From Streptomyces sp. HPF1205 (lineage in GTDB: Bacteria > Actinomycetota > Actinomycetes > Streptomycetales > Streptomycetaceae): a DNA stretch of 64,000 bases. The position numbers were made by a program, and so were the translations under genes. Under the pieces are notes generated by a model. It was not told the origin of the DNA and ran no database searches. It saw only the letters and a program-made list of their open reading frames with translations. This document shows positions 60,382-64,000 of this stretch, one piece after another. Position 1 is the stretch's first letter, and every line of letters begins with the position of its first letter. Where the stretch lies: assembly GCF_020400825.1 (NCBI RefSeq), contig NZ_JAINVH010000019.1:62001-126000 (forward strand), given 5' to 3'.

Positions 60382-61511
60382 CGACACTCCTGGCCGTCGG
60401 CGACCTCGTCCTCGACGAGCCCGACCCGGACTCGTTCTTCGAGCCCAGCCGCCGCACCCTGCACGGCGGGGACGTCGTCATCGGACACGTGGAGGTGCCG
60501 CACTCGACCACCACCCTCCAGACGAGTACGGACGTCCCCGCGCCACCCGCCGATCCCGCGGCTCTGGGCGCCGTGGCCCGGGCGGGCTTCTCCGTGGTGA
60601 CACTGGCCGGCAACCACATCGCCGACGCGGGTCCCGACGGTGTGCTCGACACGCTGCGGCACGCCCGTGAACACGGCCTGGCCACCGCCGGTGCCGGTGC
60701 GTCGCTCGCCGAGGCCCGGCAGCCGGCCGTGGTCCGCGCCGGGAACCACACGGTGGCGGTGCTCAGCTACAACTGCGTCGGTCCGCGCGAGAGCTGGGCG
60801 ACGTCGGCCAAGCCCGGCTGCGCCTACGTCCACGTCCTGACCCACTACGAACTGGACCACGCGAGCCCCGGCGGCCCGCCGAACATCTACACCTTCGCCG
60901 AGCCCGGCAGCCTCGACGCCATGCGGCAGGACATCGCGGCCGCCCTGGAACGGGCGGATGTCGTCGTGGTCGGGCTGCACAAGGGAATCGGTCACACCCC
61001 GGCCGTGCTCGCCATGTACGAGCGGCCCCTGGCGCAGGCCGCGATCGACGCGGGGGCGCACGCGGTCTTCGCCCACCACGCGCACATCATGCGCGGTATC
61101 GAGATCCACCGCGGCCGGCCCATCTACCACGGCTTGGGCAACTTCGTGACCGTCACCCGCGCCCTCAACGCCACCGATGACAACGACAGCCCGGAGCGCC
61201 GGGCGTGGGCCCGGCGCCGGGTCGAGCTGTACGGCTTCGCCCCGGACCCGGACATGCCGTACTACCCCTTCCACCCGGAGTCCAGGAACACGGTCGTCGC
61301 CTCGGTGGAGGTCGACGGCGGGGAGGTGCGCGCCCGGCTGCTGCCGTGCCGCATCGACGACCGGGGCCGGCCGGTACCGGTGACCCGGACCTCGGGCGGC
61401 GAGGAAGTCGTCGCCTACGTCCGCGACATCAGCCGCAGGGCCGGGCTGGACACCCGCTTCGACTGGAGCGGCGACGACATCGTGACCATCACACAGGGAG
61501 AACAGCGGTGA
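60378..61511 (+). CDS. CapA-like metallophosphatase family protein, cytoplasmic
   Basis: This 377-aa protein overlaps its neighbours by 4 bp on both sides. The CapA/PGA_cap fold is seen in LLAVGDLVLDEPD, VVTLAGNHIADAGPDGVLDT, VVVGLHKGIGHTPAVLAMYE, AVFAHHAHIMRGIEIHRGRP and IYHGLGNFVTVTR. Unlike capsule-linked CapA there is no signal peptide or membrane anchor. No polyglutamate capsule genes are near. Its place in a transport/CoA-thioester operon suggests a metal-dependent hydrolase acting on a catabolic intermediate. Confidence 0.8.
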   Translation: MTTLLAVGDLVLDEPDPDSFFEPSRRTLHGGDVVIGHVEVPHSTTTLQTSTDVPAPPADPAALGAVARAGFSVVTLAGNHIADAGPDGVLDTLRHAREHGLATAGAGASLAEARQPAVVRAGNHTVAVLSYNCVGPRESWATSAKPGCAYVHVLTHYELDHASPGGPPNIYTFAEPGSLDAMRQDIAAALERADVVVVGLHKGIGHTPAVLAMYERPLAQAAIDAGAHAVFAHHAHIMRGIEIHRGRPIYHGLGNFVTVTRALNATDDNDSPERRAWARRRVELYGFAPDPDMPYYPFHPESRNTVVASVEVDGGEVRARLLPCRIDDRGRPVPVTRTSGGEEVVAYVRDISRRAGLDTRFDWSGDDIVTITQGEQR

Positions 61512-62764
61512 CCGGCATGCCCCACACCGACCGTACGCCGAGCCGCCCGCTGGCGGGCACCGTGGTGCTCGACCTGACCACCGCGTTGTCCGGGCCCTAC
61601 GCCACGCTTCTGCTCGGCGGCCTCGGCGCCACCGTCGTGAAGATCGAGAACCCCGCGACCGGCGGTGACAGCGCACGCTACAACTCGCCCTACTGGGGGG
61701 CGGACGGGCTCAACGCCGCCCGCACCGGCGACACCGACATGTCGGTGTCGATGATGGGCCGAGGACGCAACAAGAAGAGCATCACCCTCAACCTCAAGGA
61801 CCCGCGGGGACGCGAGACCTTCCTGCGGCTGGCCCGCAACGCCGACGTCGTCGTGGAGAACTACGCGGCGGGCACCGCGGACCGGCTGGGCATCGGCTAC
61901 GACGACGTCCGCGCCGTCAACCCCTCCGTCATCTACACCTCGATCAGCGGCTTCGGCGCCGGCGGCGGGCCGGCCAAGGCGATGGACGCCATCGTCCAGG
62001 CGCTGAGCGGGGTGATGTACACGGCCGGGGAGCCGGGTACCGATCCGGTCCGCTTCGGCCTTCCGGTGGGTGACCTGCTGGCCCCGCTCTACGCGGTCAT
62101 CGGCACTCTGGCGGCCAAGGTCCAGCGTGATCACGACGGCGTGGGCCAGCGTGTCGACGTCTCCATGCTCGGCGCGCTGACCTCGCTGCTGTCCACCGAG
62201 CCCTTCGACGCCCTGGAGCAGGTCGGGATGCCGCTGCGGACCGGCAACGCGGTGCCGCGTCTGGCCCCGTTCGGCATCTTCCCGGCCGAGGACGGACTGA
62301 TCGCGCTGTGCGGACCGACCGACACCTTCGCCCGCGGCGTCTTCCGGGCGATGGGCCGTCCGGAGCTGATCGACGACGAGCGGTTCGCCACCCGTGACCA
62401 GCGGGTGCGTCACGCCGGTGAACTCCACGCGATGGTCGCGGCCTGGTCGCGGGGCCGGCCGCGCGCCGAGGCCGTCGCGGCTCTCGGCGCGCAGGGGGTG
62501 CCCGCGGCCGAGGTCCTGCAGCCGACGGACGCGCTGCGCAACCCCGACGTGCTGCGCCGTGAGGAAGTCGTGGAACTCGGCCACCCCCAGCACGGTTCCA
62601 CCGGTCTGATGGGGCCGGGCGTGCCGATCCGGTTCTCCCACGCCGACGTCGGCCTGGACCGGCCCGCTCCTCATCTCGGGGAGCACACGGCGGAGTTGCT
62701 CGCCGCCATCGGCGGACTGTCGCAGCAGGAGATCGCCGAACTGCGGCAGGCGGGGGTGGTCTGA
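61508..62764 (+). CDS. class III (CaiB/BaiF) CoA-transferase
   Basis: This 418-aa protein starts at a GTG overlapping the CapA-like stop. The N-terminus LAGTVVLDLTTALSGPYATL and LGGLGATVVKIENPATGGDS, then RGRNKKSITLNLKDPRGRET, fit family III. The catalytic Asp is expected in KAMDAIVQALSGVM. Members transfer CoA between carboxylic acids, for example FldA and 2-hydroxyglutarate CoA-transferase-like proteins. It precedes the 2-hydroxyacyl-CoA dehydratase gene by 1 bp, the pairing seen in 2-hydroxyacid dehydration modules. It would activate the substrate of the dehydratase. Confidence 0.88.
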   Translation: MTGMPHTDRTPSRPLAGTVVLDLTTALSGPYATLLLGGLGATVVKIENPATGGDSARYNSPYWGADGLNAARTGDTDMSVSMMGRGRNKKSITLNLKDPRGRETFLRLARNADVVVENYAAGTADRLGIGYDDVRAVNPSVIYTSISGFGAGGGPAKAMDAIVQALSGVMYTAGEPGTDPVRFGLPVGDLLAPLYAVIGTLAAKVQRDHDGVGQRVDVSMLGALTSLLSTEPFDALEQVGMPLRTGNAVPRLAPFGIFPAEDGLIALCGPTDTFARGVFRAMGRPELIDDERFATRDQRVRHAGELHAMVAAWSRGRPRAEAVAALGAQGVPAAEVLQPTDALRNPDVLRREEVVELGHPQHGSTGLMGPGVPIRFSHADVGLDRPAPHLGEHTAELLAAIGGLSQQEIAELRQAGVV

Positions 62765-62765
62765 C

Positions 62766-63905
62766 ATGGCGTCCCCCGAGGCACAACAGGCGGCCGAGGC
62801 GCGCCAGGCGGCCGCCGCCCTGCGTGCCGCCCACGACGACCGGTGGCTGCACGCCCGCCGGCGGGCGGCGCAGGGCCGGCCCGTGGTCGGCTACGTCGGC
62901 TTCGACACCCCGGTCGAACTGATCACGGCCGCCGGGGCCCTGCCCGTACGGCTGGCCGGACACGCGGGACGCGACACCGCCCTCGCCCGCACCTATCTGG
63001 ACGGCGCCGTCGACCCGCAGGTGGTGAACGTCCTCGCGGCGATCCTCACGCCCCAAGGCCACGACCCCGTGCCCGACCTGGTCGTCATCACCCACGACTG
63101 CGATTCCTCGCTCCAGCTCTTCTACACCCTCAGGGAGTTGCGCCGGATCGGGGCGCAGACGCTCCCCCCGGTCCACTTCGTCGATCTGCTGCACCTGCCC
63201 GGGGAGGCGACCCGGCAGTACAACCTGGGCCGGATCCGCCGGTTCGCCGCCCAGTTGGGCGCCTGGCGCGGACGTGCCGTCAGCGAGGCCGAACTGGCGG
63301 AGGCCGTCGCCGACCACAACGCCGCCCGGACCGCGCGCACGCGGCTGCGCCGGCGCCGCGCCGGCGCCCTGACGGGAGGCGAGGCACTGCGCTGGTACGC
63401 CGCCGGAACATCCATGCCGGCCCGTGAGTACGCCACTGTCCTCACCGCCGCGCTGACCGGTGCCACCACCCGGCCCGCGGGCCGTCCGCTGTTCGTCTGC
63501 GGCAGCGGCCATGACACCGCCGACGTCTACGACGTGCTCGAAGGCGACGGCTGGCTGGTGGTGGGCGACGACCACGACTGGGGCGACGGCGGGGAGCAGC
63601 CCCTGATCGGCGAACCGACCCTGTCCGCCCTCACGGACCACTACACCCGTGCGGTGCTGCCGGCGTCGGCCCTCCCCCTGCCCCGGATCGCCGCCGCGGC
63701 CCGCGACGGAGTCGACAGCAGCGGCGCGCGGTACGTCCTCACGTACTGCCGCCAGTACGACGACGCGCACCGCTGGAGCCATCCCGCCCGGGCAGCGGCC
63801 GCCGGAGTGCCCGCCGCGCTCCTGCGCGACCAGCCCTACCCCGGCGTCGACCTGCCCGGTCTCGACGCCCGACTCCGCACGCAGGAAGCGCAGAGGACGC
63901 GATGA
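62766..63905 (+). CDS. 2-hydroxyacyl-CoA dehydratase family (HgdB/FldB-type) subunit
   Basis: This 379-aa protein has VVGYVGFDTPVELITAAGAL and PVRLAGHAGRDTALARTYLD. DLVVITHDCDSSLQLFYTLR (Cys112), PLFVCGSGHDTADVYDVLEG (Cys245) and VLTYCRQYDDAHRW (Cys328) follow. This is the order seen in HgdA/HgdB, FldB/FldC and benzoyl-CoA reductase B/C subunits, which hold a [4Fe-4S] cluster. In relatives I recall, the segment after TYL has a Cys followed by Arg; here it is Asp79 with no nearby Cys. Such enzymes are oxygen-sensitive and need an ATP-driven activator, not found in the window. It overlaps the next gene by 4 bp. Confidence 0.8.
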   Translation: MASPEAQQAAEARQAAAALRAAHDDRWLHARRRAAQGRPVVGYVGFDTPVELITAAGALPVRLAGHAGRDTALARTYLDGAVDPQVVNVLAAILTPQGHDPVPDLVVITHDCDSSLQLFYTLRELRRIGAQTLPPVHFVDLLHLPGEATRQYNLGRIRRFAAQLGAWRGRAVSEAELAEAVADHNAARTARTRLRRRRAGALTGGEALRWYAAGTSMPAREYATVLTAALTGATTRPAGRPLFVCGSGHDTADVYDVLEGDGWLVVGDDHDWGDGGEQPLIGEPTLSALTDHYTRAVLPASALPLPRIAAAARDGVDSSGARYVLTYCRQYDDAHRWSHPARAAAAGVPAALLRDQPYPGVDLPGLDARLRTQEAQRTR

Positions 63906-64000
63906 GCAACCCCACCGCCACGCCCACGGGCCCGCGCCTCGCAGCGGCCGCGGCCGCGCTGCGCCACCAGCGCGAATGGTTCGCGACCCTGCGCGGTCGA
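63902..64000 (+). CDS. start of a probable second dehydratase subunit (cut by window end)
   Basis: Thirty-three codons are visible. The ATG overlaps the previous stop (ATGA). LAAAAAALRHQREWFATLRG resembles the N-terminal helix of the preceding protein (AAAALRAAHDDRWLHARRRA), as expected for the paired subunit of a heterodimeric 2-hydroxyacyl-CoA dehydratase. The identity rests on this short match and on position. Confidence 0.5.
   Translation, partial: MSNPTATPTGPRLAAAAAALRHQREWFATLRGR

Overview
The DNA is very GC-rich, with strong GC bias at codon third positions, many GTG and a few TTG starts, and abundant IclR, PaaX, MarR, DUF397 and XRE proteins. Secreted enzymes carry Tat or Sec signals and CBM2 or ricin modules. 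All of this points to a Streptomyces or close relative. Truncated integrase, transposase and pglX pieces in the first 15 kb suggest an accessory part of the chromosome. No rRNA, tRNA or CRISPR array was seen.

Region 1 (1-16.4 kb) is a patchwork. It opens with two paralogous short peptides that look like RiPP precursors, the first cut by the window edge. Then come an integrase remnant and several small regulator/enzyme pairs: TetR with an alpha/beta hydrolase, MarR with a cupin, HxlR with a VOC protein and a YciI-like protein. A frameshifted pglX (BREX type 2 / phage growth limitation) tail, membrane and XRE proteins, and a DUF397 relic are also here. Two secreted enzymes end in internally repeated beta-propeller-like arrays.

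Region 2 (16.4-23 kb) is a plant-polysaccharide block on the minus strand: pectinesterase and polygalacturonase in one operon behind a tandemly duplicated promoter, and a GH95-CBM2 enzyme. A PL9 pectate lyase-CBM2 (41 kb) and two divergent DUF1593 secreted proteins (37-41 kb) probably belong to the same lifestyle. The two DUF1593 genes face away from each other across a 102-bp near-mirror inverted repeat.

Region 3 (27.5-37.3 kb) is a complete protocatechuate branch of the beta-ketoadipate pathway, pcaI-J-F-H-G-B-L followed by pobA. A double-length IclR-type regulator is divergent from it.

Region 4 (42.8-50.2 kb) has a VanA/VanB-like Rieske demethylase pair with a 60-aa Cys/His-rich protein between them, under an IclR regulator. 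A MarR-controlled operon of SDR, amidohydrolase, CoA ligase and MaoC hydratase follows; its content matches hydroxycinnamate beta-oxidative deacetylation (cou/phd-type) sets. Together regions 2-4 would free hydroxycinnamates from plant wall, shorten them to 4-hydroxybenzoate or vanillate, and funnel both through protocatechuate to acetyl-CoA and succinyl-CoA. That flow is inference from gene content.

Region 5 (50.3-64 kb) starts with two divergent-end PaaX-type regulators. A long operon with nearly all genes overlapping by 4 bp follows: peptide/nickel-type ABC importer (with a fused permease-ATPase), an Abhydrolase_10 protein, an alpha/beta hydrolase, a cytoplasmic CapA-like metallophosphatase, a class III CoA-transferase, and a 2-hydroxyacyl-CoA dehydratase subunit with a second probable subunit running off the end. 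A dehydratase of this normally anaerobic family in an aerobe, lacking one expected cysteine, is the best candidate for an undescribed system.
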